Shown piece after piece: positions 8,957 through 17,335 of a stretch of 64,000 bases of DNA; within the stretch, counting starts at the first letter, position 1, and the number at the start of each line of letters is the position of its first letter. Source of the stretch: Streptomyces sp. NBC_00154 (GTDB lineage Bacteria > Actinomycetota > Actinomycetes > Streptomycetales > Streptomycetaceae); assembly GCF_026342835.1 (NCBI RefSeq), contig NZ_JAPEMI010000001.1, forward strand, positions 7,012,501 through 7,076,500, written 5' to 3'. A program made the translations under genes and the position numbers. The notes under the pieces were generated by a model. That model did no database searches. It was given only the letters and a program-made list of their open reading frames with translations, and was not told the DNA's origin.

Positions 8957-11900
8957 TCAGCTGGAGAATCGGTGCGTGCCGGAGCCCGCAGCGAAGACGG
9001 CGCAGCCGTCCTCCATCCGGATGAACTCCGAGGTTCCATGGGTGACTTGGGCAGCCTCGGTGGCGGGGATCCATACCTCGGCGGTGGTGTTGGCGGGCAC
9101 CGTGAGGGCGAGGCGGAATCCGTCTTCGTCCACTTTCCAGCGGGTGGTGACTGGGCCGCGGACGGAGTCGTAGCGTCCCTCCGCCTCGGTTACGCCACCG
9201 CCCGGGCGGGGCCGGACAAGGATCTTCCGGAATCCCGGTGCGGCCGGTGCGATACCCGCGATGTTCGCGTACATCCACTCGCCCACGGAACCGTACGCGT
9301 AGTGGTTGAAGGAATTCATTCCGGCGTCCTGGAAGCTGCCGTCGGGCTTGATGGAGTCCCAGCGCTCCCACATCGTCGTCGCGCCCTTGTCGATCTGGTA
9401 ACCCCAGCTGGGGAAGGACCGCTGGACGAGCAGCCGGTAGGCGACATCGGTATGACCCGTCGAGGTGAGCACGGGCAACAGGCGAGGGGTGCCGAGGAAT
9501 CCGGTCGAGAGATGCCAGTCCTTGGCCTTGATGAGTTCGACGAGTCGGTCGGCCGCGGGTCCCCGGTCGGCTTCCGCCAGCAGGTCCATGGACAGGGCCA
9601 GCACATACGCGGTCTGCGTATCGCCCTTCACCCTGCCGCCGCTCGAGACGTACGCCGCGCGGAAGGCGTCACGGACGCTTGCGAAGAGTGCGGTATACGG
9701 TGCCGGGTCCTTTCCGAGGGCCCGAGCGGCCCGGGCGACGAGGTCTGCGGCATGGGCGAAGTACGCGGTGCCGATGACGTCCTTGGGGGTCTCGTCCTGG
9801 ATGTTGAGCCAGTCGCCGTAGCCCTCGGCCGGCCGCAGGAAGCCGCTGCTGTGCTTCTCCAGGTACTCGAGCCACTTCAGCATCGAGGGCCAGGACTGAT
9901 CGAGGACCCGGGTGTCGCCGTACGCCTGGTACAGCGCCCAGGGCACGGTCACCCCGGCATCGCCCCAGCCCGCCACACCCTTGCCGACCGTGCCGACGAA
10001 GGGAGCCACATCGGTGAACGCGCCGTCGTCCGACTGACCGTCACGCAGGTCGACGAGCCATTTGGTGAGGAAGCGTCCCGACTCCATGTTGTACGCGGCC
10101 GTCGGCGCGAAGACATTGATGTCGCCGGTCCAGCCGAGCCGCTCGTCGCGTGCCGGGGTGTCGGTGGGTATGGAGACGAAGTTGCCGCGCTGCCCCCAAG
10201 TGATGTTGCTGTGCAGCTGGTTGAGCATCGGAACGTTCGTCGAGAAGTCCATGGTGAAGGGTGCATCGGTGTGGATGACACGCCCCACCACGGCGTTCAG
10301 CGGTGGCTTGCCCGGATAGCCCGTCACCTCGACGTAGCGGAAGCCGTGGAAGGTGAAGCGAGGCTCGTACGTCTCCTTGCCGCCACCCTTGAGGGTGTAC
10401 GTGTCGGTGGCGCGGGCGGAGCGCAGGTTGGTGGTGTAGATCGTGCCGTCCGGGTTGAGGACCTCCGCGTGGCGCAGCCGCACGGCCGTCCCCGCCTTGC
10501 CCGAGACGGTGAGGCGGACCGCGCCGACCATGTTCTGGCCGAGGTCGTAGACGAAGACACCGGGCTTCGGCTCGGTCATCTTCCTGGCGGGCAGCGTGCG
10601 CTCCACGCGCGTGGGGCCGCCGGCTTCGGCCACGAGAGCGGCGCTCACCTTGTCGACGGCGTCGGCCGCCACCCAGGCGGAGTCGTCGAATCCGGGGTGT
10701 GTCCAGCCCTCGGTCTCCAGGCGGGCGTCGTACTCCTCGCCCGACATGATGTCGGCGCTCGTGACGGGACCGATCGCGGCCCGCCAGTCGGTGCCGGAGA
10801 GCACACGCTCGGTCGAGCCGTCGGCGTAGGTGACCTCCAACTGGGCGAGGAACGCCGGTCGTTCGCCGTACTGGTGCGGGCCGAACATGCCGACATTCCC
10901 TGCGTACCAGCCGGTGGCGACGGTCACGCCGAGGGCGTTGGCCCCGGCCCGGACCAGTTTCGTCACGTCGTACGTCTGGTACTGGACCCGCTTGCGGTAG
11001 TCCGTCCAGCCGGGCGCGAGCCGGTCCTCGCCGACCCGCTCGCCGTTGAGATGAGCCTCGTACAGGCCCAGAGCTGTGGAGTACAGCCGCGCCCGGGCGA
11101 CGGAAGAGCGCTTCAGACGGAACTCGTGGCGCAGCTGAGCGGCGGGCGATGAGGACGGTGTCACCTTTCCCCACGGGCCCGAACCCCACTTCGCGAGCGC
11201 TTTCGCCTGCTGCCAGGAGGTGTCGTCGAAAGCGGCGGAACGCCAGTCCCCGGCCGGCTCTTCATCGACGGCTTTCCAGTCGGCTCCGGTGACGAAGGCG
11301 TGCACCCCGTCTGCGGTGGTCAGCTCGAGGAGTCCGAGCAGACCGGCGGGCGAGGCCGTGGCGTTGGTGGCGGATACGGCGATCATCGAGGCGCCGGTCT
11401 GCAGGTGGGCGGTCACGTCGACGAGGACGGGGCGGCGCCAGTTCTCCGCCGGCCCATCCGCTTCGGCGTGCGCGACCTGCGTCCCGTTCACGTACGCGGT
11501 GTAGCCGTCGTCGGCGGTCATGACCAGGCGTGCACGGGTCACCCCTGCGGGGATGTCGACACGGCCGCGGAAGAAGCGGGTCCCCGCGGGAGCTCCGGCG
11601 GCCGGGTCGCCCTCCGGGAACCAGATCCACGAGGCATCGTCCAGCACGGGGGCGCCGATCAGCTCGGCGGGCGCGCCGATCCACTGCGCGGACCAGTCGG
11701 ACCGGGCCGTCAGACCGGTCTCCCACCAGGACGGCTCGCTCCATGCGGAGGCTTTGCCCCCGGCGTCCCAGACACGCACCGACCAGTAGTAGCGGGTACG
11801 TGACGAGAGCGCGGGTCCCGCGTACGGCACCAGTACGGAGTCCGGGGACATGACTTTGCCGCTGTCCCACACGTCGGGCTTCGCGAGGCGTCCCGGGGAG

Positions 11901-12178
11901 CCGGCGACGCGTATCTGATAGGCGGTCTGCACCTGGCCCGGCTTGTCGGACGCCAGGGGCCAGCTCAGCCTGGGTTGTGGCACGTCAAGTCCGAGCGGGT
12001 GGCTCACATACTCGACGGTCGGTCCGTTGACGCGCACGCCCTGCGTCACGTCTGTTCCTCCGGCGGCGGCCCCAGGGACTTGAGCTGCCTGCGCGGCGGC
12101 GCCCGGTGCGGCGGAGGCTATGGCCGTCCCCAGGGCTGCCGTGGCGGTCGTGCTGAGCAGTCGTCTTCTGCTGATCAT
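8957..12178 (-). CDS. Secreted GH78 alpha-L-rhamnosidase
   Basis: A 1073-residue GH78 enzyme that removes terminal alpha-L-rhamnose from plant glycosides or polysaccharides outside the cell. A Tat signal (SRRRLLSTT, then an Ala-rich core) is followed by an Ig-like domain, an inserted lectin-like sandwich, the N-terminal rhamnosidase domain with GEEYDAR, and the concanavalin-like domain with DLGQNMVG. The six-hairpin catalytic barrel has DERLGWTGD (catalytic acid region) and MWERWDS (second acidic residue), then the C-terminal sandwich. The ATG at 12178 was chosen over one at 12190 because GGAG lies six bases upstream of it. The length fits family members with an extra domain. First gene of the rhamnosidase operon. 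Confidence 0.93.
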   Translation of the reverse strand: MISRRRLLSTTATAALGTAIASAAPGAAAQAAQVPGAAAGGTDVTQGVRVNGPTVEYVSHPLGLDVPQPRLSWPLASDKPGQVQTAYQIRVAGSPGRLAKPDVWDSGKVMSPDSVLVPYAGPALSSRTRYYWSVRVWDAGGKASAWSEPSWWETGLTARSDWSAQWIGAPAELIGAPVLDDASWIWFPEGDPAAGAPAGTRFFRGRVDIPAGVTRARLVMTADDGYTAYVNGTQVAHAEADGPAENWRRPVLVDVTAHLQTGASMIAVSATNATASPAGLLGLLELTTADGVHAFVTGADWKAVDEEPAGDWRSAAFDDTSWQQAKALAKWGSGPWGKVTPSSSPAAQLRHEFRLKRSSVARARLYSTALGLYEAHLNGERVGEDRLAPGWTDYRKRVQYQTYDVTKLVRAGANALGVTVATGWYAGNVGMFGPHQYGERPAFLAQLEVTYADGSTERVLSGTDWRAAIGPVTSADIMSGEEYDARLETEGWTHPGFDDSAWVAADAVDKVSAALVAEAGGPTRVERTLPARKMTEPKPGVFVYDLGQNMVGAVRLTVSGKAGTAVRLRHAEVLNPDGTIYTTNLRSARATDTYTLKGGGKETYEPRFTFHGFRYVEVTGYPGKPPLNAVVGRVIHTDAPFTMDFSTNVPMLNQLHSNITWGQRGNFVSIPTDTPARDERLGWTGDINVFAPTAAYNMESGRFLTKWLVDLRDGQSDDGAFTDVAPFVGTVGKGVAGWGDAGVTVPWALYQAYGDTRVLDQSWPSMLKWLEYLEKHSSGFLRPAEGYGDWLNIQDETPKDVIGTAYFAHAADLVARAARALGKDPAPYTALFASVRDAFRAAYVSSGGRVKGDTQTAYVLALSMDLLAEADRGPAADRLVELIKAKDWHLSTGFLGTPRLLPVLTSTGHTDVAYRLLVQRSFPSWGYQIDKGATTMWERWDSIKPDGSFQDAGMNSFNHYAYGSVGEWMYANIAGIAPAAPGFRKILVRPRPGGGVTEAEGRYDSVRGPVTTRWKVDEDGFRLALTVPANTTAEVWIPATEAAQVTHGTSEFIRMEDGCAVFAAGSGTHRFSS

Positions 12179-12202
12179 GCTCGGCTCCATACGACTCGGC
12201 GA

Positions 12203-12214
12203 TGAATCGTTTCA
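12203..12214. promoter_or_regulatory. LacI-type operator at the rhamnosidase start point
   Basis: TGAATCGTTTCA is a 12-bp palindrome with one mismatch and a central CG, the form bound by many LacI-family repressors. It sits just downstream of the -10 box, where a bound repressor would block initiation. A second related site lies at 12344-12355. No LacI-family gene adjoins this operon; the one at 20760-21809 has a differently sequenced operator, so the cognate regulator is probably elsewhere. Confidence 0.5.
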
Positions 12215-12221
12215 GGCATGG

Positions 12222-12250
12222 AAACTAGAGTGAGTGAAGTGACCTGTCAA
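12222..12250 (-). promoter_or_regulatory. Promoter of the rhamnosidase operon
   Basis: On the minus strand TTGACA (12250-12245) and TAGTTT (12227-12222) are separated by 17 bp, close to the consensus for the housekeeping sigma factor. The predicted start point falls near 12215, about 37 bp upstream of the chosen ATG, leaving room for the ribosome binding site. This is the best-formed promoter in the window. Confidence 0.6.
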
Positions 12251-12343
12251 GGGTTTGGGCGGGGACGCAAAGGGTTCAAAGATTTGCAAGTCCGCGCCAT
12301 TGACGCCGTTCATGGTGCGAGGCTAGGTTCCGTGGAATCTACT

Positions 12344-12355
12344 TGAAACCTTTCA
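12344..12355. promoter_or_regulatory. Upstream auxiliary operator-like site
   Basis: TGAAACCTTTCA has perfectly symmetric half sites (TGAAA/TTTCA) around a CC centre and lies 141 bp upstream of the promoter-proximal site. The shared half-sites suggest the same protein could hold both and loop the DNA. The remainder of 12215-12742 contains no gene I can support; a 78-codon minus-strand frame at 12339-12575 has no recognisable product. Confidence 0.35.
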
Positions 12356-12742
12356 CGGTCGACCCTTTCCTGACCCGTCCTCTCGGACCCGATCGGTGCT
12401 GTTCCATGGAACGGCGGAGGTCTTCACGCATGCCTCGGTCGTAGAGTTCGCCGACATATTCGCCGCGTGAGCGGTGGGTGGTGAGGGGCACGTGAGACCG
12501 GGCAGCGGATGCCTTGCGCGCGGGCCGCGGGGAACTTTCGGAGACTACGCATCTCTTGGCGCCGGCAGCGGTCACGGCTGCCGGTTGCGCGGTTCCGACT
12601 CGTACACGAGCGGGCCGACTTCACCGTCCGCCGGGCCCTGGGTGCGCGTCCCCGGTGACCCGTCTCAGTGAACGTGCCGTGATCTGCGGTCGTTCGGAGC
12701 GAGCGACACATAGGGTGAGCTCGTGGCAGTAAGGATCAAGCT

Positions 12743-13168
12743 ATGAGCGGTTTGCCGCGTGAACTGCGAGAGTTGATCGCGTCCGGGCCCATGGTTCACC
12801 TGAGCACGATCAACCCCGACGGGAGCCCGCAGGTGACCGTCATCTGGATCGGGCTGGACGGCGATGATCTCGTCAGTGGTCACATGTCGCACCATGTGAA
12901 GCTGCGCAACATCGAGCGCGACCCACGGGTCGTATTGTCCTTCGACGCACCGCGGGTGCCCGGCGTCTTCTTGAACGAGTACGCCGTGTTGCGGGCGCGG
13001 GCCGAAGTTCAGCCGCGCGACGACGCATGGGATTTGCTCAACCGCTTGGCGAAGGTCTACATGTCCCATGACGCCGAATTCCCGGCGCCGAGGGGCCCCG
13101 GCTATGTCGTGCGCTACTCCGGCGAGCGCACCGGCGGCGTCGGTCCGTGGGCGTCCACCTCGCGCTGA
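12743..13168 (+). CDS. PPOX-class F420-dependent oxidoreductase
   Basis: A 141-residue split-barrel flavin-binding protein of the pyridoxamine 5'-phosphate oxidase-like class. It opens with the typical short helix and GPMVHLSTINPDGSPQVT strand pair, then GDDLVSGH and the LRNIERDPRV segment that contacts the cofactor. Actinobacterial members of this length usually use coenzyme F420 or FMN to reduce or bind small substrates. The ATG follows an AAGGA element by about eight bases. It is monocistronic here; no neighbour indicates a substrate. Confidence 0.85.
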   Translation: MSGLPRELRELIASGPMVHLSTINPDGSPQVTVIWIGLDGDDLVSGHMSHHVKLRNIERDPRVVLSFDAPRVPGVFLNEYAVLRARAEVQPRDDAWDLLNRLAKVYMSHDAEFPAPRGPGYVVRYSGERTGGVGPWASTSR

Positions 13169-13279
13169 GTTGCGGGCCAACGGCATACGCATGGATCGCC
13201 ACTCTCGGTTACGGGTGGTTGGTCGAGTTCTCCAGGTCTACGGTTGAAGAGGGTGCGATGTGAGCGGAGGCGATGCGTC

Positions 13280-13979
13280 GTGGCTGCAACCAAAAGAATT
13301 CTGGTCGTTGTCACCAATGTCGATGAATACAAGAAATCCGGCATGAGGACGGGAATTTGGCTGGGTGAGTTGACCCACTTCTGGGATGTGGCGGAGCCCA
13401 GCGGATTCTCGATGGATATCGCAAGCCCGTCCGGAGGGAAGGTCCCCATCGACCCGAGAGCCTGTCGCATGAGGTGCTGGCGGAGCTGAACACCGGGAAG
13501 CGGTACGAGAACAGAAGGTTCATGGATCTCCTCGAGGACACCAAGAAGATCTCAGAGGTGAACGTCGAAGACTACGACGCGATTTACCTCACCGGCGGCC
13601 ATGGAGTCATGTTCGACTTTCCCCAGAGTCAGGATCTGAAAGCCTGATGGGCAAGTTCTATGAGACAGGTCGAGTCGTGTCGACGGTTTGCCACGGGGTA
13701 ACCGGATTGCTGAATGTGACCCTGAGCGACGGGGAGCCCCTGGTCAGGGGAAAGAGTGTCACCGGGTTCTCCTGGCCCGAAGAGGAACTGGCGAACAGGG
13801 CGCAGGCGGTTCCCTACAACCTGCAGGAAGAGCTGAAGACGCTCGGTGCCAAGTACAGTAAGGCCGATGAGCCGTTCGAAACCTACGTCGTCGAAGAAGG
13901 ACGGCTGATAACCGGTCAGAACCCGGGCAGTGCCAGAGCTGTCGCCGAAGCCGTTGTCCGGCAGTTGACTGCAGCATGA
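13280..13979 (+). pseudogene. DJ-1/PfpI family (type 1 amidotransferase-like) gene with two frameshifts
   Basis: Three consecutive reading frames together encode one DJ-1/PfpI-like chaperone/glyoxalase-type protein. The N-terminal part starts at the GTG at 13280 behind GGAGG (ILVVVTNVDEYKKSG, then IASPSGGKVPID). The frame moves at about 13455 to one reading ESLSHEVLAEL and DYDAIYLTGGHGVMFDFP, then again at about 13640 to one reading MGKFYETG and STVCHG, where Cys is the family nucleophile. Each shift is explained by the loss of one base. Third-position G/C is lower than in the neighbours, hinting at acquisition from elsewhere. It is either a recent pseudogene or carries two sequencing errors. 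Confidence 0.85.
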
Positions 13980-14131
13980 CGCAAAGGGGAGTGGGGACCG
14001 GCTCATCGAGCCCAGCGGATGAACCGTTGATCAACTCGATCTGCGCGTAGTAGATTCGGCCCGGAGACGCGAATCTATGGGGACGTGCGCGCCGTACCCG
14101 GCCTGCTGAGACGACGCGCTCAGGAGAGGTC

Positions 14132-15013
14132 ATGGGCGGAAGCGAAACGCAGGTCGATTTTGTGTCGGAGGCGCCCGAGCCTCGCCTGCCGGCCGTCAAC
14201 TGGATCCACGGATCCCCGTCGGCGAAACACAACACGGACCCCGATATCCAGGTCCACGCGTACGACGAGCACACGTTCATCCTGCGCCAGAACATGGCGA
14301 TCAACTACGAGGCGCCGTTCCTGTTCCTGATCTTCGGCAACACTCGAGCTGTACTCATCGATACCGGAGCCACCGAGTCCGCCCAGTTCTTTCCGCTGCG
14401 CAGGGTTGTCGACGACCTGGTCGGGCGGTGGTTGGCCGAGCATCCCCGGGACGGCTACACGTTGCTCGTCCTGCACACCCACGGCCACGGCGACCACATC
14501 GCGGCCGACGCACAGTTCACCGACCGTCCCCACACCACGGTCGTACGGGCGGATCGGAGCAGTGCCTGGGGCTACTTCGGTTTCAATGACAACCCGGACC
14601 GGGTGGCCCGGGTCGACCTCGGCGGCCGAGTGCTGGAGTGTCTCGCCACCCCCGGCCACCATGAGGCGGCCATCACCTTCTACGACCCGCACACCGGATT
14701 CCTGCTCACCGGCGACACGGTGTACCCGGGGCGGCTTTATGTCGAGGACTGGGTCGCCTTCGGAAGAACTGTCGACCGCTTGATCGCGTTCGCTGACACC
14801 CGACCCGTCACCCACATCCTCGGCTGCCACATCGAGATGACCAACGAGCCCGGTGTGGACTACCCGGTCCTGACCACGTATCAGCCCGACGAGCCACCGC
14901 TGCAGATGACCATCAGCCAACTGCGCAGCATTCGCGAAGCGATGGACGAGATCGGCGGCCGACCCGGACGGCACGTTTTCCCCAGCTTCATCATCTGCAA
15001 CGGAGACGCGTGA
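14132..15013 (+). CDS. MBL-fold metallohydrolase
   Basis: A 293-residue metallo-beta-lactamase-fold enzyme. It has the metal-binding HTHGHGDH near residue 122, a following His in ATPGHHEAA, Asp in LLTGDTVYPG and a late His in ILGCHIEM, the full set for a dinuclear metal site. An early strand ending in LIDTGA is typical. The absence of a signal peptide suggests a cytosolic hydrolase rather than an antibiotic-degrading lactamase; glyoxalase II-like or lactonase-like activity is possible. The ATG follows AGGAGAGG closely. Confidence 0.88.
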   Translation: MGGSETQVDFVSEAPEPRLPAVNWIHGSPSAKHNTDPDIQVHAYDEHTFILRQNMAINYEAPFLFLIFGNTRAVLIDTGATESAQFFPLRRVVDDLVGRWLAEHPRDGYTLLVLHTHGHGDHIAADAQFTDRPHTTVVRADRSSAWGYFGFNDNPDRVARVDLGGRVLECLATPGHHEAAITFYDPHTGFLLTGDTVYPGRLYVEDWVAFGRTVDRLIAFADTRPVTHILGCHIEMTNEPGVDYPVLTTYQPDEPPLQMTISQLRSIREAMDEIGGRPGRHVFPSFIICNGDA

Positions 15014-15192
15014 GCAGTCGCGGAATCCGGGCGATTCAGGTCACCGCCTACCACCCTCCGAGATCCAGGCGGTTTCGTCCGGATCATCGGTCGTGATGAG
15101 CGGGGCGACGACGTCTCGGCAGCGGTCCTGAACGCCGTCGCAGGTCTCTCCTGCCGCGGTGCGACACGGGTGACGCACGTCACATGTGGTCC

Positions 15193-15219
15193 TGTCACGT
15201 CCGGCCGAGTTGTTCCGTC
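15193..15219 (+). promoter_or_regulatory. ECF41-type promoter of the AhpD-like gene
   Basis: TGTCACG at 15193-15199 and CGTC at 15216-15219 are separated by exactly 16 bp. The motif I remember for ECF41 sigma factors is TGTCACA-N16-CGTC, so there is one mismatch. The site is 39 bp upstream of the ATG of a carboxymuconolactone-decarboxylase-family gene, the class of target gene classically linked to ECF41. Two SigJ/ECF41-type proteins are encoded at 59899-61769. Confidence 0.5.
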
Positions 15220-15257
15220 AGGGATGTGTAGGCACCGACAACGGCAAGGAGGGCACC

Positions 15258-15731
15258 ATGGATGCTCGTTTGAACCTCTTCGGCAACCCGGTCGCAACCA
15301 AGTTCCTGGGGCACGTCGTCTCGGCGGGCAAGGCGGTCTCGGGCTCGACGCTGCCGGCCGCGACGCAGGAGCTGGTGAAGATCCGCGCCAGCCAGATCAA
15401 TGGCTGCGGCTTCTGCACCGACATGCACACCAAGGACGCCGCACATGCCGGGGAGACCTCGACGCGCCTCAACCTGGTCGCGGCCTGGCGCGAGGCCACG
15501 GTGTTCAGTGATGCCGAGCGCGCTGCCCTGGAGCTGGCGGAGCAGGGCACCCGCATCGCCGACGCGGCCGGTGGTGTCACGGACGAGGCCTGGGCGAACG
15601 CCGCCAAGCACTACGACGAGGAACAGCTCGCCGCCCTGGTGTCTCTGATCGCCCTGATCAACGCGTTCAACCGCGTGAACGTCATCGTCCGGCAGCCCGC
15701 CGGCGACTACCAGCCCGGCCAGTTCGGATAG
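15258..15731 (+). CDS. Carboxymuconolactone decarboxylase family (AhpD-like) protein
   Basis: A 157-residue all-helical protein of the CMD/AhpD family. The redox motif CGFCTDMH near residues 50-57 gives the CxxC plus His arrangement of alkylhydroperoxidase-like members rather than that of true decarboxylases. It probably acts in thiol-dependent peroxide or organic hydroperoxide reduction in the cytosol. The ATG at 15258 lies just after AAGGAGG; the frame extends upstream but without coding character. This kind of gene is a standard partner of ECF41 sigma factors, which fits the promoter found upstream. A GC-rich hairpin follows the stop codon. Confidence 0.88.
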   Translation: MDARLNLFGNPVATKFLGHVVSAGKAVSGSTLPAATQELVKIRASQINGCGFCTDMHTKDAAHAGETSTRLNLVAAWREATVFSDAERAALELAEQGTRIADAAGGVTDEAWANAAKHYDEEQLAALVSLIALINAFNRVNVIVRQPAGDYQPGQFG

Positions 15732-15783
15732 GCAGGATTGCCTGGCCGGGACCGCCGGTGCCCTGCACCTGCATCGGCACACA

Positions 15784-15812
15784 CCCCGGGTGCCCCTCGT
15801 CGGGACCCGGGG
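15784..15812 (+). terminator. Hairpin downstream of the AhpD-like gene
   Basis: CCCCGGGT at 15784-15791 pairs with ACCCGGGG at 15805-15812 across a 13-base loop, and flanking CACA/TGTG bases can extend the stem. It lies about 50 bp after the stop codon, a good position for a factor-independent terminator in a high-GC genome. Confidence 0.5.
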
Positions 15813-15819
15813 CGTTGTG

Positions 15820-15991
15820 CCGGTCCGCCCGACGGACCGGCTGATGTTCCTGGTCGGTCCGCCGCGGGACCGGCCGACGGCGTGGTCGTCCGGATCGTCG
15901 GCCGGGGCGCCTTGGTGCGGGCGCCGGCCGCATGCGGGTGGGCACGAACGATCGTGGAGTCCACCGCAACGTTCCAGTTCAACTCATACAC
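15820..15991 (-). pseudogene. IS5-like transposase remnant
   Basis: Reading the minus strand from 15991, one frame gives NWNVAVDSTIVRAHPHAAGAR, the segment around the first catalytic Asp of IS5-family DDE transposases. After a frameshift another frame gives DDHAVGRSRGGPTRNI, the conserved stretch that follows it. No start, no remaining catalytic residues and no inverted repeats are visible. It fills most of the gap between the AhpD-like gene and the serine hydrolase. Confidence 0.65.
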
Positions 15992-16055
15992 AACCCGCGA
16001 CCCATATGGGACTCAGGTCACTGGGGTCGGGGCTCGTCCGGTCGATGGCTCGCTG

Positions 16056-16937
16056 TCAACCCGCACCGGTCAGGTCGCGATGGATGACGCGGGCAGCTCC
16101 TTCGATGGTGGCGACGCCGTAATCCATGGTGAGGTTGCCGCTCGACAGGACAGCCATGCCGTAGTCGTGACCGCTGCCGGTGAAGGCGCCGACGCTGTGC
16201 ACCCGCCATCCGTCGGTCGCCCGCGGCAGCCACCCGTTCTTGACGTGAACCGTTGCCGAAGCGGGCGATCCCGCGGGCACCCCCCACCTCTGGCCGGGGG
16301 TGACGTGCTCCATCAGATCGAGAGCGTAGGCGCGCGAGGTCGCGGTGAGCACTGAGTTCTCCGTCGTCAGCAGCTGCATCAGCCGGAGCTCGTCACCGGC
16401 GGTGATCTGGGTGAGCCCCCAGCTTCCACCGGAACCCGGAACGGTGTGCCGCATGTCTGCCAGGGCCAGGAACTTCTCGAAGCCGACGGATCCGATCTGG
16501 TGCCAGAGAGCGGAGGTCGCGTCGTTGTCGGACTCGGTGATCATCGCGGTGGTCAGTTTCACCTCCTGCGGAGTCAGCTTCCGGTGCGCCTCCTCGGCCT
16601 GCCGCAGCAGTGCTCCGAGCACCGTGACTTTGACAACACTGGCGGAGTCGAAGTGTGTGTCGGCCCTGAGCTCGCAGGTGGTTCCGGTGATCCGGTCGTA
16701 GAGGGCCAGCGCCGAGGTGTCCTGCCGCCCGTCGAGAGCACCGGCTATGTCATGGGACAGGCGGGAAGCCAGGCTTGGCTTCTGCGAGGTGCAGACGACC
16801 TTCGAACCACCCACTGTGGCGCCGGCCGTGCTTGCCGAGGCCGGGGCGGCCGTGGTGAATACGGCGAGCAATGAGCTTGTGGCCAGGACAGCGGCCACGC
16901 CGCGCCGAGAGCAGGTCAATATGTGCGATCCATACAT
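16056..16937 (-). CDS. Class A beta-lactamase-like serine hydrolase, secreted
   Basis: A 293-residue serine hydrolase with an N-terminal signal peptide (RRG followed by a hydrophobic Ala/Leu core, cleavage near residue 36). The class A motifs are present: SVVK (catalytic Ser100 and Lys103), SDN at about 136-138, and KNG in place of KTG/KSG near the C-terminus. No clear Glu166-type omega-loop motif (ExxLN) is evident, so it may be a beta-lactamase-related hydrolase or a D,D-peptidase-like protein rather than a true lactamase. The ATG at 16937 was chosen because it directly precedes the basic start of the signal peptide; the upstream frame is unlikely to be coding. Confidence 0.82.
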   Translation of the reverse strand: MYGSHILTCSRRGVAAVLATSSLLAVFTTAAPASASTAGATVGGSKVVCTSQKPSLASRLSHDIAGALDGRQDTSALALYDRITGTTCELRADTHFDSASVVKVTVLGALLRQAEEAHRKLTPQEVKLTTAMITESDNDATSALWHQIGSVGFEKFLALADMRHTVPGSGGSWGLTQITAGDELRLMQLLTTENSVLTATSRAYALDLMEHVTPGQRWGVPAGSPASATVHVKNGWLPRATDGWRVHSVGAFTGSGHDYGMAVLSSGNLTMDYGVATIEGAARVIHRDLTGAG

Positions 16938-17335
16938 GAAGGCTATGTCCTGTCCTGCTGCGTGTCGGAGTTCATCTCGCCGGATCTCGCGCGGCTGGGG
17001 AGAGTCGGCTCCCGCCACGCTTGCTTTCAACCGCTCGGCAAGGTGGGCTGCGGCAGGTGGCTGCCCTGGCACCTGTGTGGGCCGCAGAGAATCAATGAAT
17101 GGGGAGAATGGCCGAGCCAAATCGGCTTGGATCCCCATTTGATATCTCAAAGCGACCATACGTTCTGAGGAGACAGGAATTTCAAATAAAGTGGGTGAAT
17201 TGTCCGATATGAGAACCATGTCGGCATGTGATATTCGCCAAACAGGCGGCCTCGGGAGCGGGGATCCAGAGCGCCGACGCGGCAGGACAGCCGGCAGCAC
17301 GCTTCGGCTCCGTCAGCCACTGTCGGCGCCGAAGG
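16938..17335. other. Intergenic region, relatively AT-rich
   Basis: About 400 bp between the serine hydrolase promoter side and the end of the sugar permease gene. The part from 17090 to 17230 is clearly richer in A/T than its surroundings and probably holds the serine hydrolase promoter, but I cannot assign -35 and -10 boxes with confidence. No gene or stable hairpin was recognised. Confidence 0.4.

Noticed and set aside
8924..11152. A 742-codon plus-strand open frame opposite the large rhamnosidase
   Set aside because: It is an antisense shadow produced by high third-position G/C; its translation is Gly/Val/Arg-rich without domains, while the minus strand encodes a complete GH78 enzyme.
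12339..12575. A 78-codon minus-strand frame upstream of the rhamnosidase operon
   Set aside because: It overlaps the operator-like site at 12344, has no ribosome binding site and no recognisable product.
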